A stretch of 64,000 nt of DNA from Perilla frutescens (GCA_026008535.1 BRKX01000009.1:30756501-30820500), one strand, 5' to 3'; shown: positions 32,156 to 44,316, counted from the stretch's first letter. Notes: a model not told the origin generated them from the sequence alone. Numbers and translations: made by a program.

Positions 32156-32891
32156 TCATTCGGAATTGACAAGTTTCAATTCCTCCACATCGGCTTCATG
32201 TAAAAACCCTTCATAGTATGGCTTGACTCGATGGCCATTAAATTGGAACGTAACATTCGTCATCGGATTCTTCAATGTGACCACTCCGTAGGGGAACACT
32301 TCTTCAATGATAAATGGGCCGCTCCAATGTGATTTGAGTTTCCCGGGGAAAAGCCGCAATCTAGTGTTGAAAAGGAGAACCTTCATGCCCGGCATGAGCT
32401 CTTTCTTGACAATTCTCCTATCGTGCAGCCTCTTCACTTTGTCTTTGTAAATCTTGGCGTTGTCATAGGCTTCATTTCTCAATTCATCAAGCTCGGACAA
32501 TTGCAATGCTCACTCATTTCCCACATTCACGAGATCACAATTCACCGCCTTTATAGCCCAATAGGCTCGGTGCTCTATCTCAACGGGAAGATGGCATGCT
32601 TTGCCATATACAAGGTGGTATGGGCTCATTCCCAGAATGGTTTTGTAGGCCGTCCGGTACGCCCAAAGAGCATCCGGTAGCCTTTGTGACCAATCCTTCC
32701 TCGTCACATTCACGGTCTTCTTCAAGATGTTTTGAATTTGTTTGTTGCTCGTATCAACTTGGCCGGAAGTTTGAGGATGATACGGTGTCGACACCTTGTG
32801 AGTCACTCCATTTTTCTTCATTAATCTTGCAAAAAGCTTGTTGGTGAAATGAGTTCCTCCGTCACTTATGATCGCCCTAGGGAATCCAAAC
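32156..32891 (-). pseudogene. Athila integrase, C-terminal half
   Basis: After a frameshift near 32885-32892 the integrase continues SRFGFPRAIISDGGTHFTNK (second catalytic Asp), VSTPYHPQTSGQVDTSNKQI, LPDALWAYRTAYKTILGMSP, then a TGA at about 32507-32509, and LDELRNEAYDNAKIYKDKVK with the C-terminal GPFIIEEVFPYGVVTLKN block. The third catalytic Glu position in QVDTSN is Asp in this copy, as read. Broken by one frameshift and one stop. Confidence 0.88.
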
Positions 32892-34845
32892 CTACTTCAA
32901 AATATGTTCCTGCACGAACTTGATCACCACATTAGCATCACAAGACCTAGTGGGGATTGCTTCAACCCACTTTGAGACATAATCGACCGCTAAGAGGATA
33001 TACTCGAAGCCAAATGAGTTAGGGAATGGTCCCATAAAATCAATACCCCAAACATAAAAAATTTCAACAACAAGATTGATATTTAAAGGCATTTCATTTA
33101 TCCTCCCAATATTACCAAGTCTTTGACATTTATCACATGAAATGGAGTAAGTATGAGCATCTTTAAAAATTGAGGGCCAATACAAACCGGATTGTAGGAT
33201 CTTTCTAGCCGTCTTTTGCCCTCCAAAATGGCCACCACAATGAGATGAATGGCAAAAGGCTAGAACATCGGTTTGCTCCTCTTCCGGAACGCATCTTCGA
33301 ATTATCTCATCTTTTCCCAAATGGAAAAGGTATGGATCGTCCCAAAAGTAATACCTACACATTGCCAAAAATCTTTTCTTTTCTTGAAAAGAAAGGTTAG
33401 GTCTCAATTTACCACAAGCAAGATAATTGACAATATCGGCATACCAAGGAGAGGAATTAAGCTCAAGAGCATGCTCGTATGGAAATGTATCACAATCCAC
33501 TCCTTTTTCATGCAACAAATTGAAATTTTCATCAATGGGGAGGCGCGATAAATGATCCGCTACGACGTTTTCACACCTATTTCTATCCTTAATCTCAACA
33601 TCAAATTCTTGCACAAGCAAAATCCACCTAATGAGTCTAGGTTTAGCTTGTAGTTTGGTCAACAAATGCCTTAAAGCCGCATGATCACTATGCACGATTA
33701 CTTTAGAACCTAAGATGTAGGATCTAAATTTATCCAAAGAAAACACAACGGTAAGCAATTCTTTTTCGGTTGTGGTGTAATTTACTTGAGCACTATTCAA
33801 GGTAAGGCTAGCATAGTAAATCACACGAAGAATTTTATCAATACGTTGACCCAAAACGGCGCCAATGGCGGAATTCGATGCATCACACATTATCTTAAAT
33901 GGTAAGGACCAATTAGGGGGAACATCAATGGGTGCGGTGATCAATTTCTCCTTAAGAGTATTAAACGCATGCAAGCATTTTTCATCAAACTCAAAAGGAA
34001 CATCTTGAGCAAGTAAATGGCATAGAGGTTGGCTAATCTTAGAGAAGTCCTTAATAAACCTACGGTAAAAACCGGCATGGCCTAAAAAACTTCTAATTCC
34101 TTTCACATTAATGGGTGGAGGCAATTTTTCAATCACATCTACCTTAGCCTTGTCTACACTCATTCCTTCTTTAGACACGACATGACCAAGAACTATGCCA
34201 CTAGTAACCATAAAATGACTCTTTTCCCAACTAAGAGTTAGGCTACTTTCAATGCATCTTTTCAAGACAAGTTCCAACTTCTCTAAGCAATCAGAAAATG
34301 AGGATCCAAAAATCGAAAAATCATCCATGAATACCTCAATGAAGTCTCCAATCATTTCGGAGAAGATTGAGAACATACACATTTGGAAAGTGCCCGGTGC
34401 ATTGCATAGTCCAAATGGCATCCTTCGACACGCGAACGTGCCAAATGGGCACGTGAATGCGGTCTTGGCTTGGTCCTCCGGCGCGATGGCCACCTGAAAA
34501 TAACCCGATAAACCATCAAGAAAGCAATAAAAACTATGACCGACTAGTTTATCAAGTATTTGATCAATGAAAGGAAGAGGAAAATGGTCTTTTCTTGTGG
34601 CGGCATTGAGCTTTCGGTAGTCAATGCACATTCTCCACCCGGTGGTGGTTCGAGTAGCCACATGTTCTCCCTTGTCGTTCTCAACGACCGTTATCCCTCC
34701 TTTCTTTGGCACCACATGGACCGGGCTTACCCATTCACTATCGGCTATGGGATAAATGACCCCTTCCACTAGGAGCTTAAGAATCTCCTTCTTTACGACT
34801 TCCATTAGCACGGGGTTGAGCCTCCTTTGCCCTTCACGAACCGGT
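32892..34845 (-). pseudogene. Athila reverse transcriptase, RNase H and integrase N-terminal half
   Basis: A 639-codon open stretch. RT: WVSPVHVVPKKGGITV, GWRMCIDYRKLNAATRKDHF PLPF, FLDGLSGYFQVAIAPEDQAK (motif A) and VFMDDFSIFGSSF (active site, near 34325). RNase H: FKIMCDASNSAIGAVLGQRI, TEKELLTVVFSLDKFRSYIL, IVHSDHAALRHLL. Integrase zinc finger: H-S-S-H...C-D-K-C near 33100-33250, and the first core Asp in VWGIDFMGPFPNSFG. The order and wording are those of Athila/Tat (OTA) gypsy pol. A frameshift near 34846 separates it from the upstream frame. At the right end it continues the protease-linker frame. Confidence 0.92.
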
Positions 34846-35901
34846 TTAGCCCCTTTCCTCTAGAATGATGCGATGCATACACGTAGAGGGGCTAATGCCT
34901 TTGATATCGGAAAGACTCCATCCAATGGCTTGCTTGTTCCTCTTTAGTACGGCTATTAAGAGGTCTTCTTCATCTTTTTCTAGCCCGGAAAAGATGATCA
35001 CAGGCTTCTTCTCTTCGTCGTCAAGATAGACGTATTTGAGATGAGATGGGAGCTCCTTGAGCTCAAGCTCGGGCATAGGCTTCAATTTATCTTCGGTTGA
35101 GGCCATGACTTGCATTAGACTCATGCCTTCTCCGAGCAAGATCTCCATCTCTTCGGTATTCAACTCGTCTCCCCCACACTTGAGGTAGGCTTCATCCATA
35201 GCAAGCTCGTCGGACGAGGTTTCACTTCTCCACGGAGCACCTATTTCCTGCAAGAAAACCTCCTCGGCCAAGACATCAATAGCATCTATGTAAGAACAAT
35301 TTTTCTCAAATGAGAAGATGGGAATAGCCTTGTTTTCATGTACGAAAAAGGACACCGTTTCTCCTAACACCGACATTTTCAAAGTTTCATTTTTAACATC
35401 AATCAAGGTGTTAGTTGTAGCCATAAAAGGTCTACCTAGGAGAAGCGTGTGTTCTTTACCCGTTTCTTTCACATCACCCACATCCAAAACAACAAAATCA
35501 ACCGGTATAATTAATCCACCAACCTTAACTAGAATGTCCTCTATTATTCCTCTAGGATATCTCACGGACCTATCCACCAATTAAAGACACATTCTAGTTG
35601 GTTTCAATTCACCTAACTCTAATTGCTTATAAATAGAGTAAGGCATCAAATTAATTCCGGCTCCTAGATCTAGCATACCACATGCTTCTTTGCCATTTTC
35701 CAAAGCAATTTTAAGAGTAAAACTACCTCGATCACGGAGCTTTGGTGGTAGTTGATGTTGTAGGATTGCACTCGCCACTTCGGATACCTCTATCTTTTCA
35801 TCCTCTCCAAACTTCCTCTTCGTTGAAGCAAGTTCCTTGAAGAACTTGACGTAGGCCGACACATTTTGGATGACATCAAGGAGTGGAAGATTGACATTCA
35901 C
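34846..35901 (-). pseudogene. Athila protease and RT N-terminal linker
   Basis: The protease signature reads MLDLGAGINLMPYSIYKQL near 35620-35680 (Athila proteases have the D-L-G-A type active site), followed by KPTRMCL and an in-frame TAA at 35581-35583, then DRSVRYPRGIIEDILVKVGG and TLLLGRPFMATTNTLIDVKN. The remaining part is an acidic linker ending WSLSDIKGISPSTCMHRIIL, which leads into RT after a frameshift near 34850. The stop is consistent with CAA to TAA. Confidence 0.88.
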
Positions 35902-36057
35902 CTTGGATAGGAGTCTGTAGAACTCTTGGAATTGGGTGTCTTGCTTCTCATTCCTTAACCGGCTTGGAAATGGAATTTAAGGATTGTAAGGATTGGTAGC
36001 CTTGTGGAGTGTAGGTTTCTTCGCCTCTTCACTTTCTTTCTCGGCCTCCTTTTGTTG

Positions 36058-37557
36058 TTATGAAGGAGTCTCATCTTCTTTTTCAACCTCCTTGGTTGGG
36101 CTTGACTCGCCAACCTTGTTATCGATCACATTTCCTCCTCTAAGCACGGTGATTGCTTGAACTTGCTCCGGTTGGCTTGGCAACTTACCCGGCTTTGCTT
36201 GCTTGGCCAACTCTCCAACGGTACCGGCTATTTGACCCACTTGAGTCTCAATTCTCTTCACGGAAGCCTCAACGGATTCAAATCTTTGTTGAGTGGCTTG
36301 GATGAAGGATTTCAATGTGTCTTGCAATGTTGGCCTTGGCGGTTGGTTCGGTTGGGCCAGATATTGTTGCGGCCTAGGATAAGGTAGAGCTTGGCCTCCT
36401 CCGGCTTGTTGAGGTGGAGGCGGTTGTTGCGGAGGTAGAGGAGGTTGTTGAGGTTGTTTCCAAGAGAAATTCGGATGATTTCTCCACCCCGGATTGTATG
36501 TTTGAGAGTAGGGGTTGTATTGTTGGCGTGGTTGGAAGCCTTGGAGAGCATTTACTTGCTCTTGAAGAGCATGGAAATGAGCCTCTTCACTTGACTCCGG
36601 CTCGATCGATCTTTGACATAAGTTGGCTCCATGGCCATACTCTCCACAAATCCCATAAGTTTCAACGGTCATCGCTTGTTGGGGTGGTCTCTCGGAAGTT
36701 CTAAGCATCTCTACTTGCCTTGTCAACTCGGCAAGTTGCTTTGTCGCGTCATAACTAGGGTTAGCTTCATTGACGGAAGCTCTCTTCCCCCTAGCACTCT
36801 TTTGTTGAGAAGTAGTGGCCATGGTCTCGTAGATGTTGGAGACTTCTTCGGCGGTGCGTCCTCCAATGTCTCCTCCCGATGCATTGTCCACCATATATTG
36901 GAAATTTTGTGAAAGTCCGTCATAGAAGAATTGGTTGAGTAACTCGGGTGCGAGATGGTGGTGAGGGCATTGTTGTTGGAGACCTCGAAATCGATCCCAA
37001 GCTTCATGAAACGATTCACCCGGAGATTGGGTGAAAGTAACAATTTGAGCTCTCAAGTCTTGGGTCTTTTGATTGGAGTAGTACTTGGCCATGAACTTCT
37101 CGTAGACGGAATTCCAATTGGCCAACGAGTTGGCCGGTAGAGATATGAACCATGTCTTGGCTCGATCCTTCAAGGTGTAAGGGAAACACCTCATCTTCAA
37201 TTGGTCTTCATTCAAACCTTGTAGAGGAAAGGTTTGAACAACGGAATAGAACTCCCGGATGAAGTTTAAAGCATCTTCGGCCGGCATCCCGTAGAATGAG
37301 GGAAGTTGGCTAAAATGGATGTTCTTCAACTCGTAGTACCTCACGGCTTCACCGACAACTATACAAGAAGTCGACGCCCCAATCACGGGATGAGCAAAGT
37401 CTCTCATATTCCTAGCCGCATTGGCATTGGCATTGGCATTATCGGGGTTGTTGAAAGGGTTAGCTTCCATCTCTCTTTCCCACTCGAACACGTCAAATCT
37501 CCTTGGTCGATGGATGTCATCAAACACGGGGGCTAGTCTTCGATTGAGGCTTCATCT
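36058..37557 (-). pseudogene. Athila gag
   Basis: The frame runs from SLNRRLAPVFDDIHRPRRFD (about 37550) through YELKNIHFSQLPSFYGMPAE, CFPYTLKDRAKTWFISLPAN, SPGESFHEAWDRFRGLQQQC and LNQFFYDGLSQNFQYMVDNA to a Pro/Gln-rich region (about 36350-36480) and the end VEKEDETPS at 36058. A zinc-knuckle-like CGEYGHGANLC occurs near 36620-36650. A TGA just before SLNRR replaces a CGA present in the second copy at 26.5 kb, so the natural start lies upstream and this copy is broken there. Alternatively translation could begin at MEANPFNNPDNA (37470). Nearly 490 codons are otherwise open, so this copy is only moderately old. Confidence 0.9.
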
Positions 37558-37743
37558 CCCAAGCATACACAAACACAAACAAAATGGAGATCAAACGTAC
37601 CTTGCGGAAAGAGAGGTGAGACTAAACAATCAACACAAATAAACAAAAACAAAAACACGACACTTAAACGAGATAACGTTCACAAATACAAACAAATAGA
37701 ACAAAGCAAATATAGCACCAATAAGACAATTCTTAAAAGCCTT
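37558..37743 (-). other. Athila leader
   Basis: Short A-rich (plus strand) leader between primer-binding site and gag, with several ACAAA repeats. No separate ORF. Confidence 0.7.
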
Positions 37744-37760
37744 CCCCGGCAGCGGCGCCA
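37744..37760 (-). other. Athila primer-binding site
   Basis: Minus strand TGGCGCCGCTGCCGGGG, five bases from the LTR. This is the characteristic Athila-type primer site (tRNA-Asp has been proposed as primer for Athila). The second copy at 26790-26806 has T instead of C at the tenth base. Confidence 0.9.
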
Positions 37761-37765
37761 AAATT

Positions 37766-39671
37766 TGATTAGGTCCAAATTTACATTTATAATTTTCGGT
37801 TTATGCTCACTAGACACTACTTAGGACCACACCCGCAATTGGACGGGGTCAATAATAAAAGCGATGAGCTTAACCCGAGTTGATCTCTCAAGGAAGACTT
37901 TATATGAAAGAACTATCTAAAGACTACACATGCTTTTAACAAAACTACTAAAATAAAATCTAAACATTCTAACACGGGGCTTGATGATGATTATGCTAGG
38001 AATTTGAAATGGACAATAAAGCAAGGTGACTAAATGCAAAAACACAAATTTAAATTGAGATTAGAGGAAACAAGTTTGATTAAGGTATTAGGGTGTAGAT
38101 TCTCTCAATGGTTTTACCGCTATGCTTGAGTCAAGTTGATAATGCTAATCTCACGAATATGATAGACCCTTCCAATTAGTTTAACTTCAATTCCTGTCAC
38201 CGTCTATCCGTTAAACCTCTCTTAGCTATATCATACAAGCAAGATTAACATATTAGGCTTAGGAACCCTATGCACCTAACGTCGAAGGAACCCATTTCCG
38301 GATTTAGAATCACAATCAAGACTCCTCTAAATCCTATCAATGTTCAAGTAGTGATCAAGTACCTAAACATGAAAAGGCACGATTCCAACAACAACAATCA
38401 ACGAGAATAAACATAGATCAAAACCACATCGATCCTCTACCCCCTAATAGAGAGATTAGCCACTAAACATGCTCAAAAATATGTAAACACCATAGAAGAA
38501 TATCATCTCATAAATCAAATGTAAATGAAGATAACTTCTACAATATTGTATATCCTTCAAGAGTTTGGGACAAATCCCCACAAACATCCAAGAAATGTAA
38601 AGAAAATACAAGAGAAACCTCCTCCGAGCTTAGCTTCCGCGGATGACTCGTGGTCGGGCCTTTCTCGTCTTCCCTTCTCCTAGCTTGGCTTGGTTCCCTT
38701 CTTCTTCCTTATCTCTTCTTCCTCTTGTGAAGGTGATGGTGGAAATGGTGAGGAATGGTGGTGTAGAGATTTAGTGTGTGTAGTGTGTGTGAAAAGAGAA
38801 AGAGAGAGAGAGAGAATGGAGTGAATGGAGTGAATGGTGAGTTTGGTGAGAATAAAGAGAGAGTGGGTGAATGATGATGTCCCCCCTTTTTGATTCCCAA
38901 AATCTTAATTCATAAAAAAGAGAGAAGAGATCGTAAGAAAGAGAGAGAGAAGAGAGAGAGCTAGAGGGCTATGGTGAGATGTATGGTGAGAGAAGAGAGG
39001 AAAGGTGGTGGTAAGGTGATGGTGATGGACATTAATTGTGAGGGATTTGGTAAGAGGATTTTGTGGAGAAAAAGTCCACAAAGTAGGCTTAGGGGAAATT
39101 AATCCCTACTCCCTAGTGCTAGATTAGGGTGGCACAAGGATTTCTTGTCTCCAAAATGAGGAGGGAAGAAGAGGAATATGTGTATTCTAGAAGAGGGGGC
39201 AACAGACGAGTGTAGGATGGTATGATCGGGTCGAACAGAGCAGATCGCGCGCCCGCGGGGAGCCGCGCGCCCGCGGGACCGTTGGAGAGTGCGCGCCCGC
39301 GGGGATATCCGCGCCCGCGGGGTGTCTCCGCCGAGAGCACCCTCGCGCGGCCGCGGGGCTTGTTGGTCTTCAAGGTGTGCGGCCGCGGGGCTTGCGCGGC
39401 CGCGGGGTCTTTGCTCCTCCTTCTGGGTGCATCTCTTCCAGTCCGGGCTCATCTCTTCCGGCCTATCTTCGCGCCGTGCCACCTTATTGCCTAAAAATTG
39501 AAATATTGCGTACAAATAGCTCAAGTTTTCCAAAACTTGGCTTATTCCACCATAAGAGCAGTAGAGAATAAGATCACACAAAACCTATAAATAAACTAGA
39601 ACAAAATACTAGAAAATACAAATGAAACATGCAAAATTATGCAACAAAACACTACAAATAAACACCAAACA
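37766..39671 (-). repeat. Athila right (5') LTR (1906 bp)
   Basis: Plus strand TGATTAGGTCC...CACCAAACA, colinear with 26812-28678 and slightly longer. One difference is an extra GC-rich micro-repeat unit (about 39301-39320, GATATCCGCGCCCGCGGGG-like) and expansion of a GA microsatellite. The bases after its right end are TTAAC. The 5' LTR of an element on the minus strand. Confidence 0.93.
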
Positions 39672-40870
39672 TTAACGAATTTTTTTTACATGTATAAATT
39701 ATATTTTGATAATTCTAAAAAATGGTCACCATCTCTTATTCTTGAAATAAATAAATACATGAAAAATAACATAAAATGAAAAAAATATGGCGAATATAAA
39801 ATTTCATTAACATCATAGTGCATCAAATAAAGAAATCAATAATACATGAAATGATAAATTACAATAATCTTCAATCATAATTTGTTCTTTCAAAAATAAT
39901 AATTTCAAACTAAATCATAAATTTAATTATAGCTCAATCTCCGATTTAATTTGAAGTACAATCTTCTTCTACATCAACAATAATATTTTAAGATCTTCCA
40001 ACTTAATGTTCATATTTCATTTTTAAAGTTTTCATTATTTATTAAAAAAATAACAATATTATAATATTATACAATTAAATAATTTAAAACATGATAAATA
40101 ATAACGAGCTAGTAAAAAAGATATGAGAAAATGAAAAGGGTAAAACTAATATAATTAACATCACATACTAAGAACATTCGCGTAATAAAGAAAAAACTAA
40201 AATTATGTACATTTCATGATAATAATGTTCAACCTTAGTTTATTTTTAAAAAATAATAATGTCAAATTACATCACAATAACTACACTCAATCATCGATAT
40301 AAATATTGAAATTACATTATTTTTCTACTTTAAAGATGTTTGGTGTTTCAAATTATGTATATCTTTGTATTCTTTCTCATACATTAAACAAAAGATAACA
40401 TTAGAATGTTTATAAAATTAAATTATTGAAAACATGATAAATAATATAATTTTAATAATTTAAAATATCAATACTATATAATATTAGATGGATAACAAGT
40501 GAGAGATAATTTTCTCAACAAAAATAAAATAATATAATAAAAAAAATTAAAGTGAAAGGTCTTGACATTCAAAAAGCAACAAACGAATAAACACCATATT
40601 TTATACACTATACTAAGCACTTATAGCCCTTATAAGTTATAACATTGATAAATGCAATAATATATGTCATAAATGAAAATATAACATTTAATGAAAATTT
40701 GCATCATTGAATAAAACTCATTTACTATTAGTTGTAACTTTAAAAATTCATAACTTTTAGCATACTTGGAATCTGTAAATGCATAATATATGGATGGAAA
40801 GATAATTGAGTTAGCTTTCTAACGCGTCCGACCGTTCGTGAATTGGATTTTTCTAGAAAAAGTTATGACC
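39672..40870. other. AT-rich flank right of Athila
   Basis: AT-rich, no ORF over 60 codons that looks coding. Nothing recognised. Confidence 0.4.
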
Positions 40871-40879
40871 AAAACAACG

Positions 40880-41069
40880 AAGGCTGCTAGGCTAGCCCGA
40901 CGGGCCAACCCGCGGCCCGACCGGGCCAGCCTGTTTGGCCCGCCAGCCCGACCGGTCTGGCCCGTTCAGTTAATTTTTTTTTCGGGCCAAAATTTTTCGG
41001 CCCTAACCCTATATTTTTCTCGGTCTATTCGGGTCAACCTTTCGATTTCGGGCTAAATTGACATCCCTA
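40880..41069 (-). mobile_element. Truncated hAT-like terminal segment
   Basis: Read on the minus strand it begins TAGGGATGTCAATTTAGCCC and continues with repeated GGGCC/CGGGCC words (GGGCCAGACCGGTCGGGCTG), a form common at the ends of plant hAT-derived elements. The opposite terminus was not found, so only one end is supported. Confidence 0.4.
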
Positions 41070-41549
41070 ATTGCAGGAGTATTGAACTCTCGTGATCTTC
41101 ACTTCCTGCCGCACTAAACACAAAATCAAATGAATTAATCAAAATATTTCTTAAAAAAATTGTTGGCCATATTCTTCTTCCCCAGGAGACACAAACACAA
41201 AAATTTCACCAATTTCAACTACAAATTCGAGTCAAACTACAAAAACTTCGTCAAACTATTGAATTAAATAAAATGCGTCAAACTCTTTTATATATGTTAT
41301 TAAAATTCTATATCAAATCTCCTTGTGTTTTTTTAATTACTCAAAATTATCCAGTGTTTTAAAAAAGTGAAGAGGATTTGAGTACATATGCATTGTATCC
41401 AACACCCTTAGAAAAAATAAAAGGTCAAATTGATCAATGTTGACATCTTCAAATTTTTTCCAAACTTCAAATGATCATAATTTTCTTATTTATAAGTAGT
41501 TGTATACAAAACAAAACCATATATGGAGATTTCAACTCGATAAGCCACC
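41070..41549. other. AT-rich spacer
   Basis: No gene recognised. The left truncation point of the SIRE-like copia must lie here or just inside, but I cannot place it. Confidence 0.35.
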
Positions 41550-42119
41550 ATGTTCCACCCCATCCGCACTCGTGGATCCCTCTTCTGGATCAACGAAGGA
41601 CACTGGAGTAGAAATTGGATTAACCATCCACTCTGTTCGCTGTCAACGCTCTCGGAAATAATGGATTCAATGATCAAACGAATCCAGTTCAGCGTACCAG
41701 CCGACGCTCCTTTTCCTGACAATGAGCCAGCCAACTCTTCCTGCACCCCATTTCTTGAAGATCTACCAATCGCATCAACCGATAAGATCTTCACCAACCT
41801 GGCTTCCATGGACTTCAGAGAGCAAGATCTCTCTCTCACCACTGATCGTGGTCAGTTCATGACGACTGAAGAAGCTTATGCATGGTTCTCCTCGCCCATG
41901 CCCATTCCTTCAGTTCCCTCAGTCTATGATGACAACTTGGCAACTGCCTTCACCTTCTTGCCAAATCTATCAATGTCATCATACGATCCACACCAGTTTA
42001 CCCTTTCGGATGATGCCAAAAAGGGGGAAGATGGAAGGTATGATGATGAAAATGATGAAAATGATGAAAATTTAACTCTTTGGGAGCAGATCCGAAGAGA
42101 AGTACACCCTGAGGGGTAA
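41550..42119 (+). CDS. Unrecognised ORF in the 3' region of a SIRE-like copia
   Basis: A 189-residue open frame starting MFHPIRTRGSLFWINEGHWS, with an internal Met (MDSMIKRIQFSVPADAPFPD) that may be the older start. The C-terminal part is very acidic with DEN repeats (residues 165-175) and contains a polypurine stretch AAAAAGGGGGAAGATGGAA near 42018 that resembles the tract before the LTR. It sits about 450 bp upstream of a 3' LTR, where SIRE-lineage copia elements carry extra, often env-like or unknown, ORFs. I see no RT, RNase H, signal peptide or membrane segment, so no function is assigned. Confidence 0.4.
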   Translation: MFHPIRTRGSLFWINEGHWSRNWINHPLCSLSTLSEIMDSMIKRIQFSVPADAPFPDNEPANSSCTPFLEDLPIASTDKIFTNLASMDFREQDLSLTTDRGQFMTTEEAYAWFSSPMPIPSVPSVYDDNLATAFTFLPNLSMSSYDPHQFTLSDDAKKGEDGRYDDENDENDENLTLWEQIRREVHPEG

Positions 42120-42560
42120 GCTCAGCTTCAGGGGGAAGCTTGGAGAACACATGGAGTTCAAGAAAAATGAGAATCAAGCAGGAAGAGAAGAAGCAGCAAA
42201 GGAAGTGAAGTAGTAGTCCTAACTACTATCAATGGCTGATTTGATATGCTTTGATTTAATATATGATACATGCTTTAATACTTCAAATAGCATGTTTAAA
42301 ATAAAAATATGCTCTAATGTTTAAAATGAAAATATGCTCTAATACTTTAATTTATACTCCCAAGCTTTGTGCTCTGCTCTAATACCTGGATAAACATGCT
42401 CTAAATGAAAGCATGTCTAAAATGAGAGCATGCTCTGATACTTGAATTTCAGCTCTAACTTGCCCTGATATCAAGCTTTGCCTATAAGCAAACTACAGTA
42501 TGTCTATCAGACGAACATTTGCAGTTTTCCATCATCATTGACAAGGTTTTGACATCATCA
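42120..42560 (+). other. SIRE-like 3' untranslated region
   Basis: Contains repeated words ATGCTCTAATACTT / CATGCTCTAAATG (about 42280-42450) and CTTCAGGGGGAAGCTTGG at 42125. No ORF. Confidence 0.6.
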
Positions 42561-42572
42561 AAAAGGGGGAAA
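42561..42572 (+). other. SIRE-like polypurine tract
   Basis: AAAAGGGGGAAA immediately precedes TTGTTAGG at 42573. The AAAAGGGGGA-AATTG pattern before the LTR is typical of SIRE/Maximus copia elements and shows that the LTR to the right is a 3' LTR on the plus strand. Confidence 0.88.
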
Positions 42573-42573
42573 T

Positions 42574-44316
42574 TGTTAGGAAAAACTATCAAAGAACCCC
42601 TAGATAAATTTTTGATGAGATATCAAAACTATTCCTGAAAAACTGACCAAAATCCAAGTTGTAGATCTGAGCTGACCAATCCAGAGCCTCAAGAAGGAAC
42701 TCAACTGAAGCTAGAGTCTACCCAACTGCAGCATGGTCAACCAGCTGGAAGGATACGTAAACCAGTCAAAATTTAATTCAACAGAGGGTTCAAAGAGATG
42801 AACCAGTCTAAACAAACTGACAGCTAAGTCAGCTGAGCTGAGAGAAAAATCGACAAAGACTGAAGAAACTGATAAGAGATCAGTTTAAGCTGAAGACTGG
42901 AAGTATCCAGCTGATGGCCAAACTTAACTTCAGCTGAACTGAAGTAAACAGACGAATCAATCAAAGGCCAGAACTGAAGTCAGCCAGCTTGTAGGAGAAA
43001 ACAAGCAAACATCTGACAAAGAAGCTTGAGAAAGATCAGTCAAACTGACAAGCTAGCCAACAGCTTGTGATCAGTCAAGCTGACAAGAAAGCTCAAGAAA
43101 GAACAGTCGAACTGACAAGGCATTCAACAACTTGAGCTAAGTCAAACTGGAGGAAGAAGCTCAGAACTGCCAACTGGAGTAGTAGCCGAACTAAGCAGAC
43201 AAGCTCAGAACTGCCAAATGGAGTAATAGCCGAACTGAGCAGACAAGCTCAGAACTGCCAACTGGAACTCAAACTTGCTAAACTGGAGCTCAGAACTACC
43301 AGCCAGAGAGTCCTGGAGTTAATAGCTCAAACTGAAGATCTTGGAATAAATGCTCCAATGGAGATCCTGGAATTAAATATCCAATAGAGATCGATTGGAA
43401 AAGCAACGGCTACTGGAATCAAATATCCAACAAAGATCGATTGGCAAAACAATGGCTACATCAACCAAAAGCTCCAACAAAGACCATTTGCCATTGATGA
43501 ACCAACAGAGCTACCGATCAATGGAACTTAACGGTCACAAAAATCACTCATCTATAAAAGACGAGTGAAGCAAAGTTTTCAAGAGACTTTTGAGACTTTT
43601 CGCAACTTTCATTCTTGAAGCCTTCATTCAAGTTATCTTAAACTGAGCTTTCTTTCTCCCTCCCACATAGCTCAAGTTCAGCATTTGCTAAAACTGCGAG
43701 AGTCCAACTGAGAAGAAGAATTCACAAAGTCAAAGCATTCAGCTAGCTGTTGATAATCCAGCCAGAGCAACCTTCTCAGTTCCAGCAATACACCGATCAA
43801 CTACCCAGCTCAATTGAAGGAGCACATCAGTTGATATCCCTTGTTCAAGACTAACCTCTTGAAGATTGAAAGAGATCTAAAACCTTGTAAAGACGTTAAT
43901 AGCACCTACCTCCCTAGCGAACAGTTAGGGACTGCAAGTGTGAGCCGTCGACCCGCTGAGGTAGCGAGCAGTTATCAGGTTCAGCCAACTGTCCTTCATT
44001 GTGTAATTTGTAAAGAAACTCAAGTTATATAGTGGAGTTACCCTTCTGCGGAAGGAAGAGAGGATGTAGAAGTTTGAGACTTCGAACCTCTATAAATCAT
44101 CTGTGTGCTGTACTTTTTTTGATTACTTGCATATCTTTGAACTGTACACAAGCTCACACAATCTGCACTCAAGCTGTCCAAAGTGCTCAACTGAATTGTG
44201 CATAGATAAGTTACTAAGCGAGTCAAAGGCCCTTATCATTCCGCATTTGAAGTAAAGTTTTTAATCAGTTTATTCACCCCCCCTTTAAACTGATATCGAC
44301 TCGCCCGGGACCAACA
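42574..44316 (+). mobile_element. SIRE-like copia 3' LTR (1743 bp)
   Basis: Starts TGTTAGGAAAAACT and ends GGGACCAACA, with the lineage-typical TTTATTCACCCCCCCC near the end (44270-44284). Internal tandem repeats are visible: a 44-bp unit (43158, 43202, 43246; AGCTCAGAACTGCCAACTGG plus CCGAACT-AGCAGACA) and a diverged unit of about 60 bp at 43370-43460. The 5' LTR and gag-pol are absent from the window, so the element is 5'-truncated. It lies against an old gypsy LTR beginning at 44317. Confidence 0.88.

Noticed and set aside
43158..43290. CRISPR-like spaced repeats
   Set aside because: Plant retroelement LTR; the units are directly abutting tandem repeats, not repeats with unique spacers.
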